From NCBI GenBank assembly GCA_002506105.1, contig DAWU01000026.1, positions 1-33,529 on the forward strand: a stretch of 33,529 nucleotides of DNA. Direction: 5' to 3'. Numbering within the stretch: position 1 is the first letter of the stretch; each line of letters begins with the position of its first letter. The position numbers were made by a program, and so were the translations under genes. A model generated the notes under the pieces. The model searched no databases. It was given only the letters and a program-made list of their open reading frames with translations, and was not told the DNA's origin. Below are positions 1 to 7,782 of this stretch, piece after piece. Source of the DNA: Methanolinea sp. UBA275 (GTDB lineage Archaea; Halobacteriota; Methanomicrobia; Methanomicrobiales; Methanospirillaceae).

Positions 1-1250
1 CCTTCTTCTGGCGAAGTCAGGTAGATTGATTCCAATTATCGGGCGGTCCAACCCCACATTCCTTAAAAATCAGGAATAATCCCCGGCCGAATACCTTAGC
101 CGTTATTGTAGATTCTTTTTCACCCGCCAATTCGACTAATATTTTTATCGTGATATTCACTAATTGCCAGAGATTATACAGACAAACGGAGAACAGGAAA
201 TAGAATAACCTGATAATATAATTTTTAGACGTTGTTTTCGGTCGAAATTCTTTTTTCACGCGATAACTCGTCTCTATCCCCCATCTTTTCGAATACAGAT
301 GATCTAACACCCGTGTACGTTTAAGATCAAGATCTATATTCGTAATGAAAGCCCTCTTTTCCATGTTCTTATCGAGAATAATGACCAATTTTGCCTTCGA
401 AGTCTTACCCCAGGAACCTATTTCAATAGGAAGGATTTTTGGAGGCTCCCGGCCATGCATCATTCTAATGGCTTTTTTATGCAAAACAGCGGGCATTACG
501 AAATTAAGGTCCATTTCATTTAATACTGATATTACATCAGCCTGATAGAATCCCCTGTCAAGGAATACATTACCAATTTTTATCCGCTTTTTTGCATATT
601 CGAGGAGATTATGGACAACCTCCCTTTTTGTAGTCGATTTGCCCATTGGGATGACCTTAATTGTAAATCTGCAACCTGGTTCAACAATTGTGAGTGTTGC
701 ATAACGGAAAGCCCTGGAGGTTCCCTTTTGGGGTTTGGTCCCAACAACCATCAGGTCATTCTTGTTACCATAATAGAGATCCTCTGTGGCATCAATGGCA
801 ACATCGACCTTTTTGTCAAGGATCCCTTTCTTTTTTGCTAGTGTGAGGATATTATCGGAGATTGATTCGTGGATATCTAACAGCTCGGTTTCTGAAAATT
901 TCTTCAGATGATACAAAACGGTATCAGCGTTCGGACAGCCGCGCTTTGAAGAAATCTTAAAGTAATTTGATGTTCCTTCGGCAAAGTCATGGTTGATTCC
1001 TGCGAAGGTGATGACCTTGAGAAAATCATCGGGCGAATATCTGATATTGTGATGAGTTTTAAATTTTAGATGAGGCTTTATCACTTTATTCACGAGATTC
1101 CAGGTTTCATTCAATAATCGGCTCTGCCTGTATCGATTGGATTTAACTCCATGAACGCCGAATTGTTCATTTGCAGAGTCGATTTCATTCACCTGGGATC
1201 ACTCTTGCACGGGAGGGCCAGTCTTGGCGGGCGAACCCTCCTGTTCTCAC
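1..1250 (-). mobile_element. Insertion sequence, ISH3/IS4-like, left end not resolved
   Basis: One full-length DDE transposase gene fills most of this stretch. Its stop codon lies only 16 bp from the window edge, so the left terminus is probably at or beyond position 1. I could not find a convincing terminal inverted repeat pair inside the window. A 6-bp inverted repeat (ggaggg at 1212-1217, ccctcc at 1236-1241) lies just upstream of the transposase start and may be a subterminal structure. The right boundary given here is approximate. Confidence 0.5.
17..1192 (-). CDS. DDE transposase, ISH3/IS4-like
   Basis: A 391-residue transposase that would catalyse cut-and-paste movement of its own element. 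The DDE triad can be placed by motif: D134 in AIDATEDLYYG, D212 in FLDRGFYQADV, and E307 in the YSKRWGIETSYR signature typical of the IS4 superfamily. The order and spacing fit IS4-related archaeal elements such as ISH3; the exact IS family is inference. The start is supported by an AGGTGA ribosome-binding sequence directly upstream. The gene has no internal stop and appears intact. It is AT-rich, like the three genes to its right and unlike the rest of the window, suggesting it arrived with or targeted an acquired island. Confidence 0.85.
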   Translation of the reverse strand: MNEIDSANEQFGVHGVKSNRYRQSRLLNETWNLVNKVIKPHLKFKTHHNIRYSPDDFLKVITFAGINHDFAEGTSNYFKISSKRGCPNADTVLYHLKKFSETELLDIHESISDNILTLAKKKGILDKKVDVAIDATEDLYYGNKNDLMVVGTKPQKGTSRAFRYATLTIVEPGCRFTIKVIPMGKSTTKREVVHNLLEYAKKRIKIGNVFLDRGFYQADVISVLNEMDLNFVMPAVLHKKAIRMMHGREPPKILPIEIGSWGKTSKAKLVIILDKNMEKRAFITNIDLDLKRTRVLDHLYSKRWGIETSYRVKKEFRPKTTSKNYIIRLFYFLFSVCLYNLWQLVNITIKILVELAGEKESTITAKVFGRGLFLIFKECGVGPPDNWNQST

Positions 1251-1267
1251 TAATTTTTAAAGTAATT

Positions 1268-1354
1268 TATACACCTATACACATAACCACATATACACTT
1301 AATTCTATATATTAATTGTGGTTAGGGGGAAAACCATATAAGTGTATAAGTGTA
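1268..1354 (+). promoter_or_regulatory. Promoter and candidate RHH operator with repeated tatacac motifs
   Basis: The heptamer tatacac occurs as direct copies at 1268-1274, 1276-1282 and 1292-1298. The ten-mer tatacactta at 1292-1301 is repeated inverted at 1339-1348. A second inverted pair is taaccaca (1284-1291) with tgtggtta (1317-1324). A plausible archaeal BRE/TATA element (gaaaaccatataag, about 1329-1342) precedes the RHH start codon at 1374 and overlaps the inverted copy, so a bound repressor could occlude TBP. Small RHH proteins commonly bind tandem short inverted repeats at their own promoters; autoregulation here is inference. Confidence 0.5.
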
Positions 1355-1373
1355 ACATTGAAACCGATAGAAC

Positions 1374-1586
1374 ATGGGTCGAATTGATATCATTCTTCCA
1401 GATGAATTAGAAGAAGAATTCCGGCAAGAAGTAGCAAAAGAATTAGGGATGAAGAGGGGGAATTTAAGCTTAGCTTTACAAGAAGCCGTTAAACTCTGGA
1501 TTGAAAAACATCAGAAAAATAGAAGCGAGACTGCCAAGAGAGCTTGGGTTACCCGACGAGAAAGGCAAGTTAATGAAGAGGAATAA
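1374..1586 (+). CDS. Ribbon-helix-helix DNA-binding protein
   Basis: A 70-residue protein with the CopG/Arc-type ribbon-helix-helix pattern: an N-terminal beta strand (RIDIILP), then helix A (residues about 10-21) and helix B (about 28-44), followed by a charged tail rich in Arg, Lys and Glu. Such proteins dimerise and insert the paired strands into the DNA major groove, acting mostly as transcriptional repressors. It lies 33 bp upstream of the tcmP-like gene on the same strand and just downstream of a repeat-rich promoter, which fits a local regulator of the island. It could also be an antitoxin-like protein, but no recognisable toxin is adjacent. Confidence 0.75.
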   Translation: MGRIDIILPDELEEEFRQEVAKELGMKRGNLSLALQEAVKLWIEKHQKNRSETAKRAWVTRRERQVNEEE

Positions 1587-1619
1587 TTTATAGAGTCTAA
1601 ATAATAATAGAAGATTTAA

Positions 1620-2636
1620 ATGGTTCCTGAATCGAGTGAAAATCCTTTTTTAATTCAAGATATTGAGGAGGAAGAAATTGAATATTATGAACAGTTAGGT
1701 ATCCATCAAAAATTGAAACATAAATTTATTGAAATTTATTTAGGGATTTGGGTTGAAAATGTCGGGCTAAAATCAAAGAAAAATCCCCCAACAGTTGATT
1801 TCTTTGATTTATACGCTGCTAGTGGATTGGCCCACGATAAATATATTAAATCTTCATGGCATGGATCTGCTTTACTGGCTGCAAAAGCATTCGGGGAATA
1901 TCCAAAAGGTAATTTACTTTTTTTAAATTCTTATGATGAGGATCCAGAGAAATGTGAAAAGCAATTAGAAATTCTAAAAAGGAGTATACGGGACCTTGAG
2001 GACTGTCCACATGTCTTTGAAAAGACAATATTCATCTCTGAGGAAATACATAGGGCCACGAAAATTGCCTTGAGAAATTTGAATAAAGATTTTCCAAGTT
2101 TATGGATTTTAGATCCATGCCATCCTGATCAATTACCCTGGGAAATTGTCGAAAATATTGGATCTACAGTAGGCAAGCAATATAAAGAAGGGGTACCTGC
2201 TAAGAAGCCTGAACTAATAATCAATCTAATGACATCAATTATTCAGAGGAACATTAATAAGAAACCTGAAATTTTTAGTAATGCCATTGGTCTATCTGAA
2301 GATGAATGGAGACCTTTATACGAAAAATATGAAAAAAAATGGAGGGAACAGGGCATAGAAAAATGTACACGGCGTGTAATTCTTGATGTTTACGCAGAGA
2401 GACTATCGAATTTGTATAACAAACGTCCATTAATTGCGTTAGTCAATGCTGCAAAAGGTGGTGTTGTTTATACGATGTTGTTGGTAACTGATAGTGACGC
2501 CGGCTATTATACGATGATGAAAAAGATGAAAGAATGGGAAGAATACAAAATATATAGATGGAAGCCTGAAGCCACCCTATCATCTTTTAAAAGGGATAAT
2601 CCAACACAGCAGGGTCTTGAGAAATGGTTAAATTAG
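1620..2636 (+). CDS. tcmP: Three-Cys-motif partner protein TcmP-like
   Basis: A 338-residue protein resembling TcmP, a family named because its genes sit beside genes for proteins with a radical-SAM-like three-Cys motif. Two features support this: a Rossmann-like motif FFDLYAASG (residues 61-69), which looks like a glycine-rich nucleotide or SAM-binding loop, and ILDPCHPDQLPWEIV (163-177), placed like motif IV of class I methyltransferases. The biochemical function of the family is, to my knowledge, not established; a methyltransferase-like fold is inference. The genomic partner is present: the convergent neighbour is a radical SAM protein and the two stop codons interlock. No Shine-Dalgarno sequence is visible at the start; an in-frame stop lies immediately upstream, so this ATG is the first possible one. 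Confidence 0.75.
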   Translation: MVPESSENPFLIQDIEEEEIEYYEQLGIHQKLKHKFIEIYLGIWVENVGLKSKKNPPTVDFFDLYAASGLAHDKYIKSSWHGSALLAAKAFGEYPKGNLLFLNSYDEDPEKCEKQLEILKRSIRDLEDCPHVFEKTIFISEEIHRATKIALRNLNKDFPSLWILDPCHPDQLPWEIVENIGSTVGKQYKEGVPAKKPELIINLMTSIIQRNINKKPEIFSNAIGLSEDEWRPLYEKYEKKWREQGIEKCTRRVILDVYAERLSNLYNKRPLIALVNAAKGGVVYTMLLVTDSDAGYYTMMKKMKEWEEYKIYRWKPEATLSSFKRDNPTQQGLEKWLN

Positions 2637-3406
2637 ATGAATTTTTTTAAATCCTCTTTAATATAGTAGTTTTTTCCCAAATCATTTAATTTTTTACAAA
2701 CATCAATTCTAAATTTCCTCCAATCAACATTTGCTTTCTGAGAATGATAATTTAGTTTCCCAACTTTATAAAAATCAACAAAGTCAGAAGTCATTTCTAT
2801 CAACTTTAATGTTTGTTTCGGCTCCCATACCGGCTCTAATGAGACATAGGTTCGAATTCCTTGATTATGTGCCCTCTTTAACGAATTTATCCTTTCATAT
2901 GTTGAGGCCGCAAATGGTTCAATCTCTTCTCTTTGCTCTTCGTTAATGAAAACAAGAGTAACCCCATACTCACTCAATTCTGGTCTTTTTGTTAATAAAT
3001 CAAAATCCCTTTCTGAACGTTTTCCCCCTTTTGTGAGTATTGTCACTTTTAAATTGTGATAATGCAAAGTATCGATGGCTTTACGGGTTAATTTCTCCTT
3101 AATATCGAGATGTTGATATGGGTCTGTTGTGAAGGAGAGAAGGATAGGGCGAGTTTCACCAACTCTCTCCAATTCTTTTGCATCGTGCCTAAATTTTTCG
3201 ATTACATTATTTCTTACACTAGGTTGATGAAAACTCTCCCTATTTGTCCGAGTCGCGAGGGGAGCATAGCAATATGTGCAGCCGTGATCACAACCACGAT
3301 AAAGATTAGCTGCCAGCTCTGCATATTCACGCGCGCGACCCTGTGGCTCATATATAATTGAGGTCCTTGGCCTCGCGTTCTTAGTGATTTGCAGGCACTT
3401 TTGCAT
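2633..3406 (-). CDS. Radical SAM protein, SplB-like
   Basis: A radical SAM enzyme of about 257 residues with the [4Fe-4S]-binding signature CDHGCTYC (C-x3-C-x2-C; C39, C43 and C46 from the ATG used here). The sequence around it (NLYRGCDHGCTYCYAP), FTTDPYQ and VTILTKGG are typical of the spore photoproduct lyase-like/Rv2578c group, whose substrates are mostly unknown. In-frame TTG (3415) and GTG (3412) codons precede the ATG at 3406; a GGAG at 3420-3417 could serve any of them. The ATG follows the stop of a 40-codon ORF by 2 nt, suggesting translational coupling. It converges with the TcmP-like gene with a 4-bp overlap. Target and reaction are unknown. Confidence 0.8.
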   Translation of the reverse strand: MQKCLQITKNARPRTSIIYEPQGRAREYAELAANLYRGCDHGCTYCYAPLATRTNRESFHQPSVRNNVIEKFRHDAKELERVGETRPILLSFTTDPYQHLDIKEKLTRKAIDTLHYHNLKVTILTKGGKRSERDFDLLTKRPELSEYGVTLVFINEEQREEIEPFAASTYERINSLKRAHNQGIRTYVSLEPVWEPKQTLKLIEMTSDFVDFYKVGKLNYHSQKANVDWRKFRIDVCKKLNDLGKNYYIKEDLKKFI

Positions 3407-3408
3407 TT

Positions 3409-3531
3409 TCACCAATCTCCTTCGTCATGAAAGAGTATGCATTGATAATATAAAGCTTTTTTGGATAAGGAGTGAAAGTACAAATCCTTTTTGAGATCCA
3501 TTAGTTTTTCTGCCTTTTCTCTAGCTTTCAT
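3409..3531 (-). CDS. Small ORF leading the radical SAM gene
   Basis: A 40-residue reading frame not obvious from length alone. It starts at ATG 3531 behind a good ribosome-binding sequence (ggtagga, about 6 nt upstream) and ends with TGA at 3409, two bases before the radical SAM ATG. The product begins MKAREKAEKLMDLKKDL, a charged segment that looks helical, followed by an aromatic-rich tail (YFHSLSKKALYYQC). I recognise no family. Its position, spacing and SD sequence suggest a real gene cotranslated with the radical SAM enzyme, either a peptide substrate or accessory factor or a leader that couples translation. It could also be chance; only sequence conservation would decide. Confidence 0.45.
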   Translation of the reverse strand: MKAREKAEKLMDLKKDLYFHSLSKKALYYQCILFHDEGDW

Positions 3532-3658
3532 GTTATCCTACCTCATATTTACTTTCGGAAGTACTGCGGAAAGAAATTCTGATATGGACCCAGATACCAT
3601 TTCCGATAACATACCTGGGTTTGTAATTCCCGGGCGAGAGGGACAACCGAGGGGCTCC

Positions 3659-3934
3659 ATGAAAACAGTCGAGATAAAGATTACAGGAAGAGTCCAGGGG
3701 ATCGGGATGCGGAACTGTATCCGGCACTTAGCCGGGAAGCTCAATATAAGGGGAGAGGTCATGAACCTCCCTGATGGTGCGGTCCGGATTGTCGCGACCC
3801 TGGATCCCATCCTCCTGGATAAGTTCATCTCGACGATCTATGGATGCCCGCGGGCACTCATCAAAGATATCGAGACTGCGGAGATTCAAACGAGATCATT
3901 CCGCGAATTTTCCATTCTCAAAACTGATGACTGA
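3659..3934 (+). CDS. acyP: Acylphosphatase
   Basis: A 91-residue acylphosphatase, hydrolysing carboxyl-phosphate bonds such as those in acyl phosphates. The family signature GRVQGIGMR contains the phosphate-binding Arg, and the catalytic Asn lies in the second motif, GEVMNLPDGAVRI. The open frame extends upstream to 3491, but the ATG at 3659 gives the usual family length and follows a GAGGGG Shine-Dalgarno sequence, and the extension lies opposite the small ORF of the island. The gene converges with cas1, leaving only 4 bp between the stop codons. A cytosolic housekeeping role is expected; no functional link to cas1 is implied. Confidence 0.85.
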   Translation: MKTVEIKITGRVQGIGMRNCIRHLAGKLNIRGEVMNLPDGAVRIVATLDPILLDKFISTIYGCPRALIKDIETAEIQTRSFREFSILKTDD

Positions 3935-3938
3935 ATTG

Positions 3939-4895
3939 TCAGGTACCCTGACATGGGCGGACTACATATTCTGTCTTTTTGAGGAGTGCGTCACAAAGAG
4001 CCAGAACCTGGTTATCGATGAGGTCCTGGCGGATGCTTTCCCTTATTCGACCAATCACGGTGTGGATGAGTTCATCAGAGAGGGTACACCTGGCAGGTCC
4101 GCATTCATATTCATCTTCGGGAATTCCTTCCCTGACAAGGATTGAGATCGGAATGTCGACCATTTCTGTCTTGAATGGATCGATCAGATCATTGACCAGT
4201 CCTCCCTTGCCCCTGTGCAGGAATCCGATATCAGGGTCAAGGTGGGCTCCAATCGCTGCCACACACGCGTTCCCGAAAAGGAGCCCGTACCCAAAAGAGA
4301 GCAGCGTGTTTACAACGTCTTGATGAGGACGGGGAGAGCGGCGCCGGAATCCCAGTTCATGGGGAAACGTCCGTGCAAGTATTTCATAATACATGTCCGT
4401 GACAAGACGGTGAATCCTGCGTACCTCCTCCACCCTGACAAGGAACTCAAGTTCTGCGAGACTCTTCTCCATTATCTCAAATTCTCCCTCGTAGAAGAGT
4501 GCTTCTCCAAGATCCTCTTCGAGTCGCTGCAGGGCACGAATGCGGGAATGCAGGCTCCCCTTTGTAATGGCCATTGCATATGAATGGGAGAATGCTTTCT
4601 GCTGAGCCTCCCTGACAAGATCATCATAATGAAAACCAAAAGGCTTTAAAATTCCCAGCGGTTCGCCATCAGCTTCAAAGAAGGAGACACACGCACCAGA
4701 TGAAAGCAACCTTGATATCACCCCGCTGTGGACAAAATGCCCGCCCATCACGAGGAGATGCCGTATTTTCGTGAGAGGTATCTCCTCAACCTGACCATTT
4801 TTCTGTATTACAAGAGTCCGGGATGTCGCTTTCAGATGGGCTCCGAATCCGGATACCAGATACCATGGAACCGAAATGTCTTTGTGTTCCTCCAT
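3939..4895 (-). CDS. cas1: Stand-alone Cas1 family protein with altered active site
   Basis: A 318-residue Cas1 homologue. Cas1 is the integrase of CRISPR adaptation. Family landmarks are clear: the N-terminal beta domain (LLVMGGHFVHSGVISRLLSS, residues 47-66), the helical-domain signature SPRPHQDVVNTLLSFGYGLL (187-206), and the metal ligands H227 in GFLH plus D236 and D239 in NDLIDPFK. The third ligand, normally Glu seven residues before a conserved Tyr (pattern EGxAAxxY), aligns with H162 in IHRLVTDMY, so it appears substituted. No cas2, other cas gene, CRISPR array, PolB or terminal repeat is visible within the window, arguing against a CRISPR locus or a casposon. SD sequence GGAGAGGAA precedes the start. 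Solo Cas1 proteins are known in methanogens; what they do is unclear. Confidence 0.85.
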   Translation of the reverse strand: MEEHKDISVPWYLVSGFGAHLKATSRTLVIQKNGQVEEIPLTKIRHLLVMGGHFVHSGVISRLLSSGACVSFFEADGEPLGILKPFGFHYDDLVREAQQKAFSHSYAMAITKGSLHSRIRALQRLEEDLGEALFYEGEFEIMEKSLAELEFLVRVEEVRRIHRLVTDMYYEILARTFPHELGFRRRSPRPHQDVVNTLLSFGYGLLFGNACVAAIGAHLDPDIGFLHRGKGGLVNDLIDPFKTEMVDIPISILVREGIPEDEYECGPARCTLSDELIHTVIGRIRESIRQDLIDNQVLALCDALLKKTEYVVRPCQGT

Positions 4896-5169
4896 TTCCT
4901 CTCCACAACAGGGAATTTTTCTGCATTAGACTATCCCGGATTATGCTACATGAATGCATCGTTCCCCGTGTCACTCCAACCGCATGGCTTGTATGAGAAG
5001 CCCACCTATACGGTGTTCGACCGTGACAATCCTTGACAATATTTTTCGTCCGCCGGCACAATGTTCTATGCAAGCTGCGTCAGATCCGCAGGACGCCCCA
5101 TTCCCGGTGTGCTGTAGAAAGGAACAGGCTGATTTGGTGGCAGAATGACGAACATTACAGAGATCAACA

Positions 5170-6480
5170 ATGAACACAGGACAGGGTACCATGTTCTGGG
5201 ATGAAAAGGTTGAGACTCTCCCGAAAAAAGACCTCGAGAGGCTCCAGTTAAAAAGACTGAAAAAAACCCTCCTTCAGGTCCAGAACGTGGAGTTTTACCG
5301 GCAGAAGTTGAAATCTGCCCGGGTAAAAACCCCGGATATTAAAACCCTCGACGACATCCAGAAGATCCCATTCACAAGGAAGCAGGATCTCCGCGATGGT
5401 TACCCGTTTGGATTCTTTGCAGTGCCTCTTCAGCAGGTGGTCCGTATTCATACCACTTCGGGGACCACGGGAAAACCAACTGTTGTGGGATACACCAGGA
5501 GTGACCTGGATGCCTGGGCTACCCTGATAGCCAGAAATATGACGATGGTGGGACTCACAGACAGGGATGTCTTCCAGAACATGGTGAATTACGGAATGTT
5601 CACGGGAGGTCTCGGGTTTCACTATGGCGCAGAAAAGATAGGTATGACCGTGATCCCGAGCGCCACCGGGAATACGAGGAGACAGATCGAGATGATTCAG
5701 GATTTCGGAGTTACTGCGATCCATTGCACCCCGAGTTATGCAATGCACCTCGCTGAGGTCGCCGAAGAAATGGATGCTCACATGGAATCACTGAGCACAG
5801 GCCTCTTTGGAGCCGAGCCGTGGTCAGGTTCGATGCGGGTAGAACTTGAGAAGAAACTGGGAGTCACGGCGTATGATTCCTATGGCATCTCTGAACTTTT
5901 TGGACCGGGTGTGGCATTTGAATGCCCTGAAAGGAACGGGCTGCACATATGGCATGACTGTTACCTTGTTGAGATCATCAATCCTGCAACCGGGGAGGTG
6001 CTTGGAGATGGAGAACGCGGCGAACTTGTGGTCACTCCGCTCGTGAAAGAGGCAATGCCACTCCTTCGCTACCGGACAGGTGATATCACCATGAGGTTTG
6101 AGGATGACTGCCTTTGCGGCCGGTCCAGGAAGGTCGCCCGTATTACGGGAAGGAGCGACGACATGCTTGTGATCAGGGGTATCAACGTCTTCCCATCACA
6201 GATCGAACATGTATTACTGAGAATCCCCGAAGTGGGAGACCAGTTCATGGTCTATGTTGACAGAATCAACCACCTGGACGAGATGACGATCGACGTGGAG
6301 ATCAACCGCGATTACTTTTCAGGCGAATTGCAGGATCTGGCACGGATCCAGAAGAAAGTCGTAAAAGAACTCCGGGACACTCTTGAACTCCGCACCACCG
6401 TGAAACTGGTCGAGCCGGGATCACTTCCAAGGTTTGAGGGGAAGGCAAAACGGGTGATAGACCGCAGGGGGGAGATGTGA
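5170..6480 (+). CDS. paaK: Phenylacetate-CoA ligase family protein (copy 1)
   Basis: A 436-residue AMP-forming acyl-CoA ligase of the PaaK type, which activates aryl-acetates to their CoA thioesters via an acyl-adenylate. It carries the phosphate-binding loop TSGTTGKPTVVGY, the YDSYGISELFGPG adenylation motif, LLRYRTGDI, and the C-terminal RSDDMLVIRGINVFPSQIE hinge with a lysine-containing GKAKRV near the end. In-frame ATG at 5191 (MFWDEKVETLP) is an alternative start matching the family's usual N-terminus; neither start has a strong SD. It is the first gene of a paaK-paaK-ACT operon. In methanogens the likely role is salvage of aryl acids for aromatic amino acid synthesis, which is inference; no indolepyruvate oxidoreductase gene is adjacent. 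Confidence 0.9.
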   Translation: MNTGQGTMFWDEKVETLPKKDLERLQLKRLKKTLLQVQNVEFYRQKLKSARVKTPDIKTLDDIQKIPFTRKQDLRDGYPFGFFAVPLQQVVRIHTTSGTTGKPTVVGYTRSDLDAWATLIARNMTMVGLTDRDVFQNMVNYGMFTGGLGFHYGAEKIGMTVIPSATGNTRRQIEMIQDFGVTAIHCTPSYAMHLAEVAEEMDAHMESLSTGLFGAEPWSGSMRVELEKKLGVTAYDSYGISELFGPGVAFECPERNGLHIWHDCYLVEIINPATGEVLGDGERGELVVTPLVKEAMPLLRYRTGDITMRFEDDCLCGRSRKVARITGRSDDMLVIRGINVFPSQIEHVLLRIPEVGDQFMVYVDRINHLDEMTIDVEINRDYFSGELQDLARIQKKVVKELRDTLELRTTVKLVEPGSLPRFEGKAKRVIDRRGEM

Positions 6481-7781
6481 TGGGGCCGTGGGATCCCCGC
6501 ATCGAGGAGATGCCAAAGGAAGATCTCGAGAGACTGCAGTACAGACTCCTCAAGACGCGTATCTCCTATCTCTATAGCTTCAGCCCGTTCTACCACCACC
6601 GCATGGAGGAGACTCACGTCCATCCTGATGATATACGAAGCCTGGCCGATATCGGGAAACTTCCCTTCATGTACAAGCGGGATCTGCGTGATAACTACCC
6701 TGACAAGCTGTTTGTTGCGACGCAGGACGAACTGGTCAGGTACCATGTCTCTTCAGGGACTACCGGGAAACCTACTGTTGTCGGGTATACAGCAAGAGAT
6801 ATCGAAAATTGGACCGTGTCGCTCGCCCGGGGCCTGGTCTCGTGCGGCCTTGGACGTGGCGATGTGATGCAGGTGAGTTATGGCTATGGACTCTTTACCG
6901 GTGGCCTGGGCCTTCACTACGGGGCCGAGCGCATCGGGGCCACTGTGCTCCCCACGAGCGTTGGCAATACTGAGCGGCAGATCGAACTGATGCAGGATTT
7001 GAAGACCACTGCAATTGCCTGTACCCCTTCTTATCTCCTCCACATAGGTGAGGTCGCAGAAAAAATGGGGATAAGCATCAAGAAAGATACCCTGCTCAGA
7101 ACCGGAATTCTCGGGGCTGAACCATGGTCCGAACAGATGAGGCAGAGGATCCAGGATTGGCTGGGAATCCGGGCATATGACATTTATGGAACGAGTGAAC
7201 TCTACGGACCTATGTTCTGTGAGTGTGCCGAACAGAAAGGATTCCATGTCTGGGGAGACCTTGCGTATGTGGAGATACTTGACCCTGATACACTCGAACC
7301 GCTCCCTGCAGGAGAACGCGGCGAGATGGTGATCACCATGCTGCAGAAGGAGGCGCTTCCTCTCGTACGGTACCGGATAGGGGATATCAGTAGTATCGAC
7401 GATTCGGTATGTGCCTGCGGAAGGACACACCCCAGGGTTCAGCGGATTACCGGGAGGGTCGATGATATGCTCATCATCAGGGGTATCAACGTCTTCCCCT
7501 CGCAGATCGAGTATGCGTTGATGTCAATTCCCGAGGTGGGGCAGCACTTCCAGATCATTGTGGACCGGAAAGGTGCACTCGATGACATGCTGGTCCAGGT
7601 AGAAGTGAACAAGGATGCATTTTCTGACAAGATTACTGACCTGATGGGCATACGAAAGAAAGTGGAACACAAGCTCCGGAACATCCTCAACGTGGCAGTG
7701 GACGTGGAGCTGGTTGAACCGGGCTCACTCCCCAGGTTCGAGGGTAAAGCAAAGAGGGTAATTGACAGGAGGAAGATCTGA
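6480..7781 (+). CDS. paaK: Phenylacetate-CoA ligase family protein (copy 2)
   Basis: A second PaaK-type ligase of 433 residues, a clear tandem paralogue of the preceding gene: both share the ETLP/EEMP-KxDLERLQ start, SSGTTGKPTVVGYT loop, YDIYGTSELYGP, RYRIGDI, IIRGINVFPSQIE and the PGSLPRFEGKAKRVIDRR end. The ATG at 6480 shares one base with the stop of copy 1 (TGATG) and follows a strong purine-rich SD (aggggggag), so it is preferred over the GTG at 6477. Loop and catalytic motifs are intact in both copies, so both are probably active, perhaps with different aryl substrates. Cotranscribed and probably translationally coupled with copy 1. Confidence 0.9.
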   Translation: MGPWDPRIEEMPKEDLERLQYRLLKTRISYLYSFSPFYHHRMEETHVHPDDIRSLADIGKLPFMYKRDLRDNYPDKLFVATQDELVRYHVSSGTTGKPTVVGYTARDIENWTVSLARGLVSCGLGRGDVMQVSYGYGLFTGGLGLHYGAERIGATVLPTSVGNTERQIELMQDLKTTAIACTPSYLLHIGEVAEKMGISIKKDTLLRTGILGAEPWSEQMRQRIQDWLGIRAYDIYGTSELYGPMFCECAEQKGFHVWGDLAYVEILDPDTLEPLPAGERGEMVITMLQKEALPLVRYRIGDISSIDDSVCACGRTHPRVQRITGRVDDMLIIRGINVFPSQIEYALMSIPEVGQHFQIIVDRKGALDDMLVQVEVNKDAFSDKITDLMGIRKKVEHKLRNILNVAVDVELVEPGSLPRFEGKAKRVIDRRKI

Positions 7782-7782
7782 T

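Noticed and set aside
1212..1241. ggaggg/ccctcc hairpin as a transcription terminator
   Set aside because: It has an 18-nt loop, no T-tract and faces no gene end; more likely part of the insertion sequence end or chance.
3491..3658. N-terminal extension of the acylphosphatase resembling a signal peptide (MRSISFSAFSLAFMLSYLIF)
   Set aside because: Family size, a good SD before ATG 3659 and the presence of the small ORF on the opposite strand indicate that the extension is antisense sequence.
4896..5169. Possible CRISPR leader or repeats upstream of cas1
   Set aside because: No direct repeats of CRISPR length are present; only a trivial 5-bp inverted repeat (ctgcg/cgcag) was seen.
3659..5169. 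Casposon carrying the solo Cas1
   Set aside because: No PolB, HTH or endonuclease gene and no terminal inverted repeats flank the gene.
5248..5781. 177-codon minus-strand frame opposite paaK copy 1
   Set aside because: Antisense shadow of a strongly coding gene; composition and lack of SD give no support.
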